From assembly GCA_017302355.1 (NCBI GenBank), contig JAFLDQ010000006.1, forward strand, positions 1 to 46,681: a stretch of 46,681 bases of DNA, read 5' to 3'. Made by a program: the position numbers and the translations under genes. The notes under the pieces were generated by a model. That model was not told the DNA's origin and did not search any database. It worked only from the letters and a program-made list of their open reading frames with translations. The DNA comes from Dechloromonas sp. (lineage in GTDB: Bacteria; Pseudomonadota; Gammaproteobacteria; Burkholderiales; Rhodocyclaceae). Below, in pieces: positions 23,635 to 34,356 of the stretch; the first letter of the stretch is position 1, and every line of letters begins with the position of its first letter.

Positions 23635-24143
23635 CAGTCGCCGCCCCACTCCACACGAATCCGTCCCGCTTCCCTGTCGACCGCCAGCACCACCGCCGAA
23701 ACAAACGGCAGCAGGCGTTCGGCGCCATCATCGTCCGCCACGCGCAACACCGCGTTGGCCCCGGTTTCGATCAACCCGGCCACCTTGCCGAGCCGTTCAC
23801 CCGCGGTGTTGACGACTTCCAGTCCGACCAGATCGACCCAGTAGAACTCGTCCTCTTCCGTCTTCGGCAACGCGGCGCGCGGCGCCCCGACCAGAAACCC
23901 CTTCAGCGCCTCGGCCGCCGTGCGGTCGGCAACGCCATCCAGCAGAACCACCAGTCCCTCGCCATGCGCCTTCAGGCTCTTCAGCCGGCATTCGCGCCAC
24001 GGGCCACCTTCCCTGCCAACCCACCAGACCGGCATCCCGCCCCAGGAAAGAGGATCGTCGGCAAATGCATACAACCTGAGCCAGCCCTGCATCCCGTACG
24101 GGTCGGCGAGCCGCCCCAGAACGACGATGTCGTCGCCGGCCAA
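23631..24143 (-). CDS. rimM: 16S rRNA processing protein RimM
   Basis: A 170-residue 30S maturation factor that binds ribosomal protein S19. N-terminal [22 protein letters not shown] and the PRC-barrel half with [34 protein letters not shown] and a closing RIRVEW are present. It lies 12 bp after rpsP and overlaps trmD by 4 bp. Confidence 0.96.
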   Translation of the reverse strand: MAGDDIVVLGRLADPYGMQGWLRLYAFADDPLSWGGMPVWWVGREGGPWRECRLKSLKAHGEGLVVLLDGVADRTAAEALKGFLVGAPRAALPKTEEDEFYWVDLVGLEVVNTAGERLGKVAGLIETGANAVLRVADDDGAERLLPFVSAVVLAVDREAGRIRVEWGGDW

Positions 24144-24155
24144 GGCGCGGACCGC

Positions 24156-24410
24156 TTACGCGGCCTGCCGGGCGGCGTGTTGCTTGACCAGGCGGGCAAC
24201 GGTCGGCGACACCCGGGCGCCGTTCTGCTGCCAGTAGGCAAGACGGTCGACGGCGACACGCAGCCCTTCCGCAGCGCCGGCGGCAACCGGATTGTAAAAA
24301 CCAATGCGCTCGACGAAGCGACCATCGCGGCGGCTGCGCGAATCGGCCACGACCATGTTGTAGAAGGGACGCTGCTTGGCGCCACTGCGGGCAAGGCGGA
24401 TGACAACCAT
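24156..24410 (-). CDS. rpsP: 30S ribosomal protein S16
   Basis: An 84-residue S16: [36 protein letters not shown] and [18 protein letters not shown]. First gene of the rpsP-rimM-trmD-rplS operon, with a strong promoter just upstream. Confidence 0.98.
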   Translation of the reverse strand: MVVIRLARSGAKQRPFYNMVVADSRSRRDGRFVERIGFYNPVAAGAAEGLRVAVDRLAYWQQNGARVSPTVARLVKQHAARQAA

Positions 24411-24444
24411 GGAAATTCTTTCGTTGCTCTAGAAAAGACCGGGG

Positions 24445-24472
24445 ATTATATCGCCTGATCAAGGAAATACAA
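24445..24472 (-). promoter_or_regulatory. Promoter of the rpsP operon
   Basis: On the minus strand TTGTAT (24467-24472), a 16-bp spacer and a perfect TATAAT (24445-24450), 35 bp before the rpsP start. The -10 is followed by CCCCGG, a GC-rich discriminator typical of promoters shut down by ppGpp/DksA. CGGGGAT and ATCCCCG (24440-24446 and 24474-24480) form an inverted repeat around the core promoter. Confidence 0.6.
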
Positions 24473-24584
24473 TATCCCCGAAGGCGATTCGGCGGTCACG
24501 CGGCACGCGATGGCGAGGCGTGACCGTTGCCGGGCGTTGCGACATGGCAAGATTCGTCACAATTGGTTATTCTGAGCGCTCATC

Positions 24585-26129
24585 ATGTCGCACGGCGCCG
24601 CCAGACCTTCCCGACGTTCCGCTGATGGCAGGAGCAAGGCCATCATGGAGTGGCTCGCCCGGGCAACCGGCAGAACCGGTTGCGACGATGCCGGCCAGCT
24701 TCTCAGACAGGTCTTGCTGTTGCGCGAGTCGCCGCTCGCCGCCGGACAGCGCACGCGACTCCTCGACCTGCTTTTCGAGCAGGCCGCGAGGATCGTCATG
24801 GCCCAGCTGCCAATGCTGCATGAAGTCACGCTACCCGTTTCGCGCAAGGTCCGGCAGCGCATCGGCATCATCCAGGAGTTCCTTGAGGCGCTGACCCAGG
24901 AATACTCCAACACGCTCGCGGAACTGTTCGACCCGCCGGCCGCTTCCCCTGTGCGCCCGCCGCAGGATACCCTGCGGCGGATCATGACGTGCACCGCCTG
25001 GCACATCCGCATCAGCCATCTGGTTGCCTCGCCCAACGGCGTCGGAATCTGGCAGCAGCTCCATGCGGCGTACCGCACGTCGCGCCGGCTCGGTCTCGCG
25101 GAGACGCCCGGGCCAGACAACGAGCCTACCATCCAGCAGTCGTATCTGCGCGTCCTGCTGGCCGCAATCGCCCAGCCAGCGTCGTTCCACTCCAGCGAAC
25201 TCGAGTTCATTGCCGACTACATCGCGGCGTGCGTGCGGCCCGTCGACATCCTCGAGAGCCCGCCGCAGGACCGCAGCGGCGTCTTCTGGGTCGCCCTGGA
25301 CAGGGACTTTCCGGCGCATGCCCTGGCGCGGCGCCAGCCGCCCGGCGACACCTTTCCCCTCTATTTTGCCTGCGATATCGTCGCCCGCGACACGCGGGAG
25401 CATCTCGCCGCCCTGGGCAAGGGAGCGCCGGCGGCGACCCTGGGACTCCCGGAATTCGCCGATACCCCGGCCGGCCGCGGCGTATTGCGCCGGCTGGCGG
25501 CGCTTTGGGGCCAGCCGGCAAAGCGAAGGTTCCCGCGCCGCCGCCAGTCCTACCGGGTCAACCTCTGCGCCGGACTGGAGCAGCTCTGGCAACGGGTCCG
25601 CCACCCTGGAACGGAAGGTCAGACAAGCGAGTGGATGGTGATCAACGAGAGTCCCGACGGCTACTCGCTGATGCACATGTCGGGCGAGACATCGCAGCTG
25701 CGGGTCGGCGACATCGTTGCCGTTCGGCCCACGGGCGAACACGCCGCCGAGGCGGTCCACAACTGGCATGTGGGCATCGTGCGCTGGGCGATCTCGGAGA
25801 ATCCCGAGCATATCGAACTGGGGATGCAGCAACTCGCCGCAGGGGCCATCGCCGCACAGATCATCAGGCCCGTCGAACTCGAGGCCGGCAGATTCTCCGC
25901 ACTGATCCTGCCCGAGATGCCGCCGTTGCGCACCGGCCAGGCGCTGGTGGCCCCGACCGGACAAATGAAGGAACACGAGAATCGCCTGATCGTCCTCGTC
26001 GAGCAGGACAACGTCGAGATCCGCGAGGTCCGCCCGACGGCCCTGACCGAGCAGACCTCGAGCATCGAGGTCTTCAGCGTCGAGCCGGACGAGTCGGACG
26101 AGACGGGCGGGACGGTGGAAGAGCGGTAG
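24585..26129 (+). CDS. PilZ-like domain protein of unknown function
   Basis: A 514-residue cytosolic protein with no TM segment. Residues about 30-300 are mostly helical with no recognised domain (LLDLLFEQAARIVMAQLPML, QEFLEALTQEYSNTLAELF). The C-terminal third looks like a PilZ beta-barrel: an arginine cluster ending R320-x3-R324 (PRRRQSYRVN) followed by N354-E-S-P-D-G359 (NxSxxG), the two parts of the c-di-GMP-binding signature at about 30-residue spacing, then VGDIVAVRP and IELGMQQLA. It may be a c-di-GMP effector; a diguanylate cyclase is encoded 14 kb away. ATG 24585 or 24645 could be the start. Its 3' end overlaps the convergent yihY-type gene by 56 bp. Confidence 0.7.
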   Translation: MSHGAARPSRRSADGRSKAIMEWLARATGRTGCDDAGQLLRQVLLLRESPLAAGQRTRLLDLLFEQAARIVMAQLPMLHEVTLPVSRKVRQRIGIIQEFLEALTQEYSNTLAELFDPPAASPVRPPQDTLRRIMTCTAWHIRISHLVASPNGVGIWQQLHAAYRTSRRLGLAETPGPDNEPTIQQSYLRVLLAAIAQPASFHSSELEFIADYIAACVRPVDILESPPQDRSGVFWVALDRDFPAHALARRQPPGDTFPLYFACDIVARDTREHLAALGKGAPAATLGLPEFADTPAGRGVLRRLAALWGQPAKRRFPRRRQSYRVNLCAGLEQLWQRVRHPGTEGQTSEWMVINESPDGYSLMHMSGETSQLRVGDIVAVRPTGEHAAEAVHNWHVGIVRWAISENPEHIELGMQQLAAGAIAAQIIRPVELEAGRFSALILPEMPPLRTGQALVAPTGQMKEHENRLIVLVEQDNVEIREVRPTALTEQTSSIEVFSVEPDESDETGGTVEER

Positions 26130-26934
26130 CGGCGATCAATCCCCCGAACAGAACGACCGCCCAGCTCAGGTGCAGCCAGAGCAGGAAGATCGGGAATGCG
26201 GCAAAGGCGCCGTAGACGCTCTTCAGGATTGCCGAACTCGCCAGGTACCACTCGAAGAGCTTCTGCATGATGGCGAAGGCCAGCGAGGCGAAGACACCGC
26301 CGAGCACTGCCCCGCGCCACGATACCGGCGCATTCGGCACGGCGTGGTAGAGAAACGAGAAGCACATGCCGAGGACGGTCACCGATATCGCCTTGAGTGA
26401 GGCGCGGCGCACCCACTCCACATCCTCGACGAAGCCGAGCGAAGTCGTGACGGCGAACGAGATGGCGGCGGCCACGGCGGCCAGGACGAATGGCCAGACG
26501 GCGATCGCGAACAGATAGAGCTTGAGCCGGGCCAGGAAGGGCCGCGGCTGGACCTGCCAGACGTGATTGAACGCGCGTTCGATGGTGTGCATCAGGAGGA
26601 ACGCGGTGATGCTGAGGAAAGCGATGCCGGCCACGGTCAACTGCTGCGCACGGTGCGAAAAGCGGGATATGCTGCCGGAAATCGTCCCCGCCGCGCTGCT
26701 CGGCAGCAATGCGTCCCGAATCAGCACTTCGAGCCGGGTCAGCAGCAGACTCAGGTACGGAACGGCATCGGCGACCGACAGCACGAGCGTGACCAGCGGG
26801 ACCAGCGCCATCAGCGTCGTGAAGGCCAGCGCGGAACTGGTCTGCATCATGTTCTCGCTGCGGAAACGGCGGAAGATCGTCAGCGGCACGCCCTGCCTGG
26901 GCGCCGGCCGACGATAGCGGGAATGGGTCTGCAT
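26074..26934 (-). CDS. YihY/virulence factor BrkB family membrane protein
   Basis: A 286-residue inner-membrane protein with about six TM helices. Family features are SENMMQTSSALAFTTLMALVPL near the start, the HTIERAFNHVWQVQPRP segment, and VYGAFAAFPIFLLWLHLSWAVVLFGG near the end. Formerly annotated as ribonuclease BN (rbn), but that activity belongs to another protein; the true function is unknown. ATG 26934 is chosen because it lies 21 bp from the divergent wrbA start. The yihY-wrbA-DUF2069 neighbourhood recurs in betaproteobacteria as far as I know. Confidence 0.9.
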   Translation of the reverse strand: MQTHSRYRRPAPRQGVPLTIFRRFRSENMMQTSSALAFTTLMALVPLVTLVLSVADAVPYLSLLLTRLEVLIRDALLPSSAAGTISGSISRFSHRAQQLTVAGIAFLSITAFLLMHTIERAFNHVWQVQPRPFLARLKLYLFAIAVWPFVLAAVAAAISFAVTTSLGFVEDVEWVRRASLKAISVTVLGMCFSFLYHAVPNAPVSWRGAVLGGVFASLAFAIMQKLFEWYLASSAILKSVYGAFAAFPIFLLWLHLSWAVVLFGGLIAATALPPSRPSRPTRPARR

Positions 26935-26941
26935 GGGGCCG

Positions 26942-26947
26942 TATAAT
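26942..26947 (+). promoter_or_regulatory. -10 element before wrbA
   Basis: A perfect TATAAT only 9 bp before the wrbA ATG, with no recognisable -35. If used, the transcript would start within a few bases of the start codon and be leaderless. Confidence 0.35.
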
Positions 26948-26955
26948 AGCCGACC

Positions 26956-27552
26956 ATGCCTGACATCCTCGTTCTCTATTACAGCCACCGCGGCTCGGTG
27001 CGCGCCCTCGCCGAACGGGTCGCGCGCGGGATCGAGTCGGTTCCCGGCGCGCAGGCGCGGCTGCGCACGGTGCCGCGGGTGTCGACGGTCTGCGAAGTGG
27101 CGGAAGCTGCCGTTCCTGACTGCGGGGCGCCCTACGTCGAGGCGGCCGATCTTGAGGAATGCCTCGGCCTGGCGCTGGGCAGCCCGGTCCGCTTCGGCAA
27201 CATGGCGGCGCCGATGAAGTATTTCTGGGACGGCACGCTCGCCGCCTGGCAGAACGGTACGCTGGTCGGCAAGCCGGCCTGCGTGTTCACCTCGAGCGGC
27301 AGCCAGCACGGCGGCAACGAGGCGACCCTGCTGTCGATGACCCTGCCGCTGATCCATCACGGAATGCTGGTCATGGGCCTGCCGTTCACGGAGCCGGATG
27401 TCGGCCATACCCAGCGGGGCGGAACGCCCTATGGCGCCAGCCATGTCGCCGGCGCCGACGGCGACCCGCTGCTGTCCGACGCCGAAAGCCGGCTCGCCTT
27501 CGCCCAGGGCCGGCGGCTGGCAAATATCGCCCTGAAACTGGGTCGACCGTGA
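26956..27552 (+). CDS. wrbA: NAD(P)H:quinone oxidoreductase, WrbA type
   Basis: A 198-residue flavodoxin-like FMN protein that reduces quinones by two electrons, limiting semiquinone and oxidative damage. FMN-binding loops are visible: YYSHRGSV near the N-terminus, GSPVRFGNMAAPMKYFWDGT, and FTSSGSQHGGNEATLLS. Complete and of normal length. It is divergent from the yihY-type gene, and its stop overlaps the GTG start of the DUF2069 gene. Confidence 0.94.
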   Translation: MPDILVLYYSHRGSVRALAERVARGIESVPGAQARLRTVPRVSTVCEVAEAAVPDCGAPYVEAADLEECLGLALGSPVRFGNMAAPMKYFWDGTLAAWQNGTLVGKPACVFTSSGSQHGGNEATLLSMTLPLIHHGMLVMGLPFTEPDVGHTQRGGTPYGASHVAGADGDPLLSDAESRLAFAQGRRLANIALKLGRP

Positions 27553-27917
27553 CAGCGACACGTTATCAGTTCATCGCCAGCGCCAGCCTGATCGCCCTGA
27601 TTTTCCTCTGCCTCGCCTGGGAACTCCGCTGGGCGCCGCTCAAGCCGGGCGGCTCGTGGCTGGCGCTCAAGGCGGTGTTCCTGCTGGCGCCGCTGTTCGG
27701 CATCCTGCGCGGCAAGCGCTATACGTACAAATGGCTGTTGTTGTTCATCCAGTTCTACCTGCTCGAAGGACTGACCCGCGCCACCAGTGACAGCGGGCTT
27801 TCACGAGGACTCGCCATCACCGAAACCGTGCTGGCGGCGGTCCTGTTCGTCGCAAGCATTCTCTACGTCCGCGCCACGCGTCCGGTTCGACCGGAAAGGA
27901 CGGTCCAGCCAGGCTGA
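27549..27917 (+). CDS. DUF2069 family membrane protein
   Basis: A 122-residue protein with four hydrophobic segments (about 10-25, 38-52, 62-76 and 92-110) and the conserved region GILRGKRYTYKWLLLFIQFYLLEGLTRA. Function unknown; the family is almost always next to wrbA. GTG 27549 overlaps the wrbA stop (GTGA), implying translational coupling. It ends 25 bp before the convergent leuA end. Confidence 0.88.
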   Translation: MTATRYQFIASASLIALIFLCLAWELRWAPLKPGGSWLALKAVFLLAPLFGILRGKRYTYKWLLLFIQFYLLEGLTRATSDSGLSRGLAITETVLAAVLFVASILYVRATRPVRPERTVQPG

Positions 27918-27942
27918 CGAACTGGCAGCGGAGCGGTGTCGA

Positions 27943-29484
27943 TCAGACGTCGCCCTGGGCATGCACCCGGTCGAGGCTGGAGTGCAGCCTGTTCAGCGCA
28001 TTCAGGTAGGAGCGCGCCGAGGCGATGACGATGTCGGTATCGGCGCCATTGCCATTGACGATCCGGCCGGACTTGGCGAGACGGGTCGTCACTTCACCCT
28101 GGGCATCGGTGCCCGTGGTGATGGCATTGACCGAATAGAGAAGAAGTTCGGCGCCGCTCCCGGCGATGCTCTCGATCGCCTTGAACGTGGCATCGACCGG
28201 ACCGCCGCCACTGGCCTCGCCCTTGTGCTCGACCCCGCCGACACTCAGGATCACCCTGGCATGCGGCATCTCGCCGGTTTCGGAACAGACGTGCGAATAG
28301 ACGAGTTTGTAATGTTCATTCTCCGGCGTCACCAGTTCTTCCGAAACCAGGGCGTGAAGGTCCTCGTCGAAGATCTCGTGCTTGCGGTCCGCCAGTTCCT
28401 TGAAACGCGCAAAGGCGGCATTCAGCGCTTCGTCGCTCTCCAGCTCGATGCCAAGTTCCTGCAGGCGGGCCTTGAAGGCGTTGCGCCCCGAATGCTTGCC
28501 GAGGACGAGCTTGTTCTGGGCCCAGCCGACATCCTGGGCGCGCATGATCTCGTAGGTCTCGCGATGCTTGAGGACGCCATCCTGATGAATGCCGGCTTCG
28601 TGGGCGAAGGCGTTGGCGCCGACGACCGCCTTGTTGGGCTGCACCGGATAACCGGTGATCTGCGATACCAGCTTCGAGGCCGGAACGATCTGCGTCGTGT
28701 CGATCCGCGTCTCCACGGGGAAGACGTCGCTGCGCGTGCGCACCGCCATCACCACCTCTTCCAGCGAGGCGTTGCCGGCCCGCTCGCCGAGGCCGTTGAT
28801 CGTGCACTCGACCTGGCGCGCGCCGGCCAAGACAGCGGCGAGCGAGTTGGACACCGCCAGCCCGAGGTCATTGTGGCAATGCACAGACCAGATTACCCGG
28901 TCCGAGTTGGGCACGCGCTCGATCAACTGGCGCATGGTCTCGGCGTACTGGAACGGAATGTTGTAACCCACCGTGTCGGGAACGTTGATCGTCGTCGCAC
29001 CGGCCTTGATGACCTCCTCGAAGATCCGGCACAGGAAATCGAGTTCCGAGCGACCGGCATCCTCGGCGGAGAATTCCACGTCATCCGTATACTCGCGGGC
29101 CCAGCCGATGGCCTTGATCGCCTGTTCGACGACCTGATCCGGGCTCATGCGCAGCTTCTTCTCCATGTGGATCGGCGAAGTGGCGATGAACGTGTGGACA
29201 CGCCCCGACCTCGCCGGCCTGATCGCCTCTCCCGCCTGGCGGATGTCGTTCTCGTTGGCGCGCGCCAGCGAACAGACGGTCGACTCCTTGATGGCGTTGG
29301 CAATCGCCCGGATGGCATCGAAATCGCCGGGCGAAGCCGCGGCAAAGCCTGCCTCGATGACATCCACCCGCATCTTCTCGAGCTGGCGGGCGACGCGGAT
29401 CTTTTCCTCCCGGGTCATCGAGGCGCCGGGACTCTGCTCGCCATCGCGCAGGGTGGTGTCGAAAATTACCAGATGCTGTTTCAT
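27943..29484 (-). CDS. leuA: 2-isopropylmalate synthase
   Basis: A 513-residue enzyme condensing acetyl-CoA with 2-oxoisovalerate, the first committed step of leucine synthesis. Seen: [16 protein letters not shown], metal ligands in [33 protein letters not shown], and the C-terminal regulatory (leucine-binding) domain with [15 protein letters not shown] strands. The ATG at 29484 gives the standard length; earlier in-frame codons lie in pssA. It starts 16 bp after pssA. Confidence 0.97.
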   Translation of the reverse strand: MKQHLVIFDTTLRDGEQSPGASMTREEKIRVARQLEKMRVDVIEAGFAAASPGDFDAIRAIANAIKESTVCSLARANENDIRQAGEAIRPARSGRVHTFIATSPIHMEKKLRMSPDQVVEQAIKAIGWAREYTDDVEFSAEDAGRSELDFLCRIFEEVIKAGATTINVPDTVGYNIPFQYAETMRQLIERVPNSDRVIWSVHCHNDLGLAVSNSLAAVLAGARQVECTINGLGERAGNASLEEVVMAVRTRSDVFPVETRIDTTQIVPASKLVSQITGYPVQPNKAVVGANAFAHEAGIHQDGVLKHRETYEIMRAQDVGWAQNKLVLGKHSGRNAFKARLQELGIELESDEALNAAFARFKELADRKHEIFDEDLHALVSEELVTPENEHYKLVYSHVCSETGEMPHARVILSVGGVEHKGEASGGGPVDATFKAIESIAGSGAELLLYSVNAITTGTDAQGEVTTRLAKSGRIVNGNGADTDIVIASARSYLNALNRLHSSLDRVHAQGDV

Positions 29485-29500
29485 TTTCTGCTCCGAAGCG

Positions 29501-30253
29501 TCAAAGGCTCCTGCGCCTGAACATGCCGGCCGCAGCAAGCACATAGCCGGACAAACCGTAAACGACAAAGAACCCGAACAGGGCAATTTCAGGACTGTGG
29601 GCAACCAGGGCGAAACCGAGTGCGATGGCCGCCACCACGAAGAACGGCACGCTCTTCCGGAGATTGATGTCCTTGAAACTGTAGTAGCGAACATTGGAAA
29701 TCATCGTCAGCCCGGCAAAGATGGTCAGCCCGCAAGCCAGCCAGCGCACGTCGCGGCCAGGAATGCCATTGTCGATCATCACCCAGACCAGGCCGGCCAC
29801 CAGCGCGGCAGCCGCCGGCGAAGGCAGACCCTGAAAATAGCGTTTGTCCATGACTTCCAGCGTCGTGTTGAAGCGGGCCAGACGCAGGGCCGCACCGGCA
29901 CAATAGATGAAGGCGGCGACCCAGCCCAGCCGCCCAAGATCGCGCAGGGCCCATTCATAGATCACCAGCGCCGGCGCCGCGCCGAAGCTGACCATGTCGG
30001 ACAGCGAATCGTACTCGGCGCCGAAAGCGGACTGCGTATGCGTCAACCGCGCCACGCGACCGTCGAGGCCGTCGAGCACCATGGCGATGAAAATGGCCAT
30101 CGCCGCCCGCTCGAAGTCGCCCTGCATTGCCTGGACGATGGCGAAGAAGCCCGCGAACAGAGCCGCCGTGGTGAACAGGTTGGGCAGGACATAGATACCG
30201 CGCCTCCTGAGTTCCGGATTGAACAGGGTCTTGCGGGGCTTGAGTTCGGTCAT
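29501..30253 (-). CDS. pssA: CDP-diacylglycerol-serine O-phosphatidyltransferase
   Basis: A 250-residue integral membrane enzyme that makes phosphatidylserine, precursor of phosphatidylethanolamine. The CDP-alcohol phosphotransferase motif [10 protein letters not shown]8-G-x3-D-x3-D is present ([11 protein letters not shown]). About seven TM helices. It sits between ilvC and leuA, as in many betaproteobacteria, but the psd gene that often precedes it is not here. Confidence 0.94.
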   Translation of the reverse strand: MTELKPRKTLFNPELRRRGIYVLPNLFTTAALFAGFFAIVQAMQGDFERAAMAIFIAMVLDGLDGRVARLTHTQSAFGAEYDSLSDMVSFGAAPALVIYEWALRDLGRLGWVAAFIYCAGAALRLARFNTTLEVMDKRYFQGLPSPAAAALVAGLVWVMIDNGIPGRDVRWLACGLTIFAGLTMISNVRYYSFKDINLRKSVPFFVVAAIALGFALVAHSPEIALFGFFVVYGLSGYVLAAAGMFRRRSL

Positions 30254-30305
30254 GGAAAAAACCTGCTGAAACGACCTGCGAAGGATACACCGACACAAAC
30301 AACAA

Positions 30306-30331
30306 GGGCGGTGCAGATAACCACACCGCCC
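30306..30331 (-). terminator. Terminator after ilvC
   Basis: GGGCGGTG, a 10-nt loop, CACCGCCC; on the minus strand it is followed by TTGTTGTTTG. It would end the ilvB-ilvN-ilvC transcript, leaving pssA-leuA as a partly separate unit. Confidence 0.6.
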
Positions 30332-30340
30332 AAAGCGAAG

Positions 30341-30415
30341 ACGAGGCTAGGCGCGAGCGCGCAGACAGTACGTTAGTACGGCAAGCGCGAGTAACGACGC
30401 ACGTCGAGCCTGCGA
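30341..30415. repeat. Possible palindromic (REP-like) repeat element
   Basis: A gene-free 75-bp stretch between ilvC and pssA with nested symmetry: GTAC-gtta-GTAC at 30368-30379 in the centre, GCGCG blocks on both sides, and AGGCT (30344-30348) mirrored by AGCCT (30407-30411). It resembles dispersed palindromic elements I associate with this bacterial group. No second copy is in the window. Confidence 0.35.
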
Positions 30416-30423
30416 CTACCCAA

Positions 30424-31951
<1,528 letters not shown>

Positions 31952-31969
31952 AGTGTTTTCCTCCCCCGC

Positions 31970-33670
31970 CTACAGCTCTTCGGCGAGGATCATTTCGGTC
32001 AGGCCCTTGCCGGCCGCAATCATCGGGAAGACGTTGGCCGCCGGATCGATGATGAAATCCAGGAACACAAGATCGTCCTTGTGCTCGGTAAAGGCCTTGC
32101 GCAACGCCGGCTCGACGTCTTCCGGCTTCTCGATTTTCATGCCGACGTGGCCATAGGCTTCGGCCAGCTTGACGAAATCCGGGAGCGAGGTCACATAGGA
32201 CTCCGAATAGCGCTTCGAATAGAACATTTCCTGCCATTGACGGACCATGCCCAGCATGCCGTTATTCAGGTTGATGATCTTGATCGGCAGACCGTACTGC
32301 TTGCAGGTCGACAATTCCTGGATGCACATCTGGATCGAGCCCTCGCCGGTGACACAGGCGACGGTAGCCCCCGGATGGGCCATCAGGACGCCCATGCCGT
32401 ACGGCAGGCCGACCCCCATCGTACCCAGACCGCCGGAGTTGATCCAGCGGCGAGGCTGGTCGAAATGGTAGTACTGGGCGGCAAACATCTGGTGCTGACC
32501 GACGTCCGAGGTGATGAAGGCATCGCCACCGGTCACCTCGTAGAGTTTTTCCATCACGTACTGCGGCATGATCATCCGGTCCTGCCGGTAGCGCAGGCTG
32601 CCGCGCGCGCGCCATTCATCAATCTGTTTCCACCAGTTGGCGAGATCCGGATTGGCCTTGAACCCGGCACTGGCCAGCTTGATCATTTCTTCGAGGACAT
32701 CCGCGACGTTGCCGACGATGGGCACATCGACCTTGACGCGCTTGGATATCGACGACGGGTCGATATCGATGTGGATCACACGGCGCTCTTCCTCGCCGAA
32801 ATGCGCCGGATTGCCGATGACCCGGTCGTCGAAGCGCGCGCCGACCGCGAGGATCACATCCGCGTAGTGCATCGCGTTGTTGGCTTCATAGGTGCCATGC
32901 ATGCCGAGCATGCCCACGAACTGCGGATCGGTGGCCGGATAGCCGCCCAGCCCCATCAGCGTATTGGTAACCGGGAAGTTCAGCCGGCGCGCAAGTTCCG
33001 TCAGCTGGGCCGCTGCGTTCGAGAGAATGACGCCGCCGCCCGTATAGATGATCGGACGCTTCGCCTCCTGAAGGACCTGCACCGCTTTCTTGATCTGGCC
33101 GAGATGCCCCTTGACGACCGGGTTGTACGAACGCATCTGGATGGACTTGGGGTACTCGAATTCGCACACCTGGGCGGTGACATCCTTCGGTATGTCGACC
33201 ACGACCGGGCCGGGACGTCCCGTGGCGGCGATGTGGAAGGCCTTCCTGAGCGTCAGCGCGAGATCCCGGACGTCCTTGACCAGGAAATTGTGCTTGACGC
33301 AGGGGCGGGTGATGCCGACCGCGTCACATTCCTGGAAAGCATCCTGGCCGATGTACGCGGTCGGCACCTGACCGGTAATCACGACCACGGGAATGGAGTC
33401 CATGTAGGCGGTGGCGATGCCGGTCACCGTATTGGTAACCCCGGGACCCGACGTCACGAGAGCGACGCCGACCTTTTGCGACGAGCGCGAGTAGGCGTCG
33501 GCGGCATGAACGGCGGCCTGCTCGTGGCGGACCAGGATGTGCCGCACCTGATCCTGCTTGAAGAGTGCATCGTAGATGTGCAGAACGGACCCGCCGGGGT
33601 AACCGAACACACACTCGACCTTTTCTTCCTGCAGGCACCTGACTACAATTTCCGCACCGCTGATCATCAT
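31970..33670 (-). CDS. ilvB: Acetolactate synthase large subunit
   Basis: A 566-residue ThDP/FAD enzyme forming acetolactate or acetohydroxybutyrate. The catalytic Glu is in ILVRHEQAAVHAADAY, the FAD region includes LGMHGTYEANNAM, and the ThDP motif appears as TGEGSIQMCIQELS followed by LNNGMLGMVRQWQ. ATG 33670 (followed by another ATG) is taken as start; the frame extends four codons to a TTG. First gene of the ilvB-ilvN-ilvC operon. Confidence 0.97.
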   Translation of the reverse strand: MMISGAEIVVRCLQEEKVECVFGYPGGSVLHIYDALFKQDQVRHILVRHEQAAVHAADAYSRSSQKVGVALVTSGPGVTNTVTGIATAYMDSIPVVVITGQVPTAYIGQDAFQECDAVGITRPCVKHNFLVKDVRDLALTLRKAFHIAATGRPGPVVVDIPKDVTAQVCEFEYPKSIQMRSYNPVVKGHLGQIKKAVQVLQEAKRPIIYTGGGVILSNAAAQLTELARRLNFPVTNTLMGLGGYPATDPQFVGMLGMHGTYEANNAMHYADVILAVGARFDDRVIGNPAHFGEEERRVIHIDIDPSSISKRVKVDVPIVGNVADVLEEMIKLASAGFKANPDLANWWKQIDEWRARGSLRYRQDRMIMPQYVMEKLYEVTGGDAFITSDVGQHQMFAAQYYHFDQPRRWINSGGLGTMGVGLPYGMGVLMAHPGATVACVTGEGSIQMCIQELSTCKQYGLPIKIINLNNGMLGMVRQWQEMFYSKRYSESYVTSLPDFVKLAEAYGHVGMKIEKPEDVEPALRKAFTEHKDDLVFLDFIIDPAANVFPMIAAGKGLTEMILAEEL

Positions 33671-33708
33671 TCTTGAGCCCAATAAATCTGTTGCCTGAAA
33701 AGGGTGTA

Positions 33709-33737
33709 ACCTTAAAGCAGTGACTCTGTTCGGTCAA
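33709..33737 (-). promoter_or_regulatory. Probable promoter of ilvB-ilvN-ilvC
   Basis: On the minus strand TTGACC (33732-33737), a 17-bp spacer and TAAGGT (33709-33714), about 40 bp before ilvB. No attenuator-like leader peptide is visible in this short leader. Confidence 0.45.
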
Positions 33738-33792
33738 GGCGTTACTGCATGACCACAGGCTTTCCCAGGCCTTTCCACCGGAAGAGACAACC

Positions 33793-34356
33793 CTGGCCTC
33801 ACCCAACGAACTGGCTTTCTTTCTTGAATCCGTCGAACGCCGCGCCTTCAAGCAGGCGATGTTTGCCGTGCGCGAACAGGAAAATGCCCTCGATATCGTC
33901 CAGGACAGCATGCTCAAGCTCGCCGAGAAATATGGCGACCGTCCGGCGGATGAGTTCCCGATGCTCTTTCAGCGCATCCTGCAGAACACGATTCGCGACT
34001 TCTATCGGCGCAGCAAGGTTCGCTCGATGTGGACGACCGTTCTGTCGGCCTTCTCGCCCGACGACGACGATGACCACGACCCGCTGGAGACCCTGGCAGC
34101 GGATGAGGGTCCGCATGGTCCGCACACGCCGGAAAGTCAGCTTCTCCAGGTCCAGACCTTGACCGCAATCGAAGACGAGATAAAAAGGTTGCCGGCACGT
34201 CAACGCGAAGCCTTTCTCATGCGTTACTGGGAAGACATGGACGTCGCTGAGACCGCAGCGGCGATGGGCTGCTCAGAAGGCAGCGTCAAGACCCATTGTT
34301 CACGCGCCACCAACGCGTTGGCAACCGCCCTGTCGGCAAGAGGCATCAAGCTATGA
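33793..34356 (+). CDS. ECF-like RNA polymerase sigma factor
   Basis: About 187 residues. Region 2 includes AVREQENALDIVQDSMLKLAEKY and FQRILQNTIRDFYRR; an acidic linker (DDDDDHDPLE) follows; region 4 is LPARQREAFLMRYWEDMDVAE with the recognition helix CSEGSVKTHCSRATNAL. Similarity begins before the first ATG (33859): ELAFFLESVERRAFKQAM upstream is typical. The likely start is CTG 33793, six nt after GGAAGAG, as no ATG, GTG or TTG lies in frame there. It overlaps the DUF3619 gene (ATGA). It probably directs transcription of its own operon; its signal is unknown. Confidence 0.85.
   Translation: MASPNELAFFLESVERRAFKQAMFAVREQENALDIVQDSMLKLAEKYGDRPADEFPMLFQRILQNTIRDFYRRSKVRSMWTTVLSAFSPDDDDDHDPLETLAADEGPHGPHTPESQLLQVQTLTAIEDEIKRLPARQREAFLMRYWEDMDVAETAAAMGCSEGSVKTHCSRATNALATALSARGIKL

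Noticed and set aside
27787..29520. A 577-codon plus-strand open frame
   Set aside because: Antisense to leuA; shadow frame in a high-GC gene.
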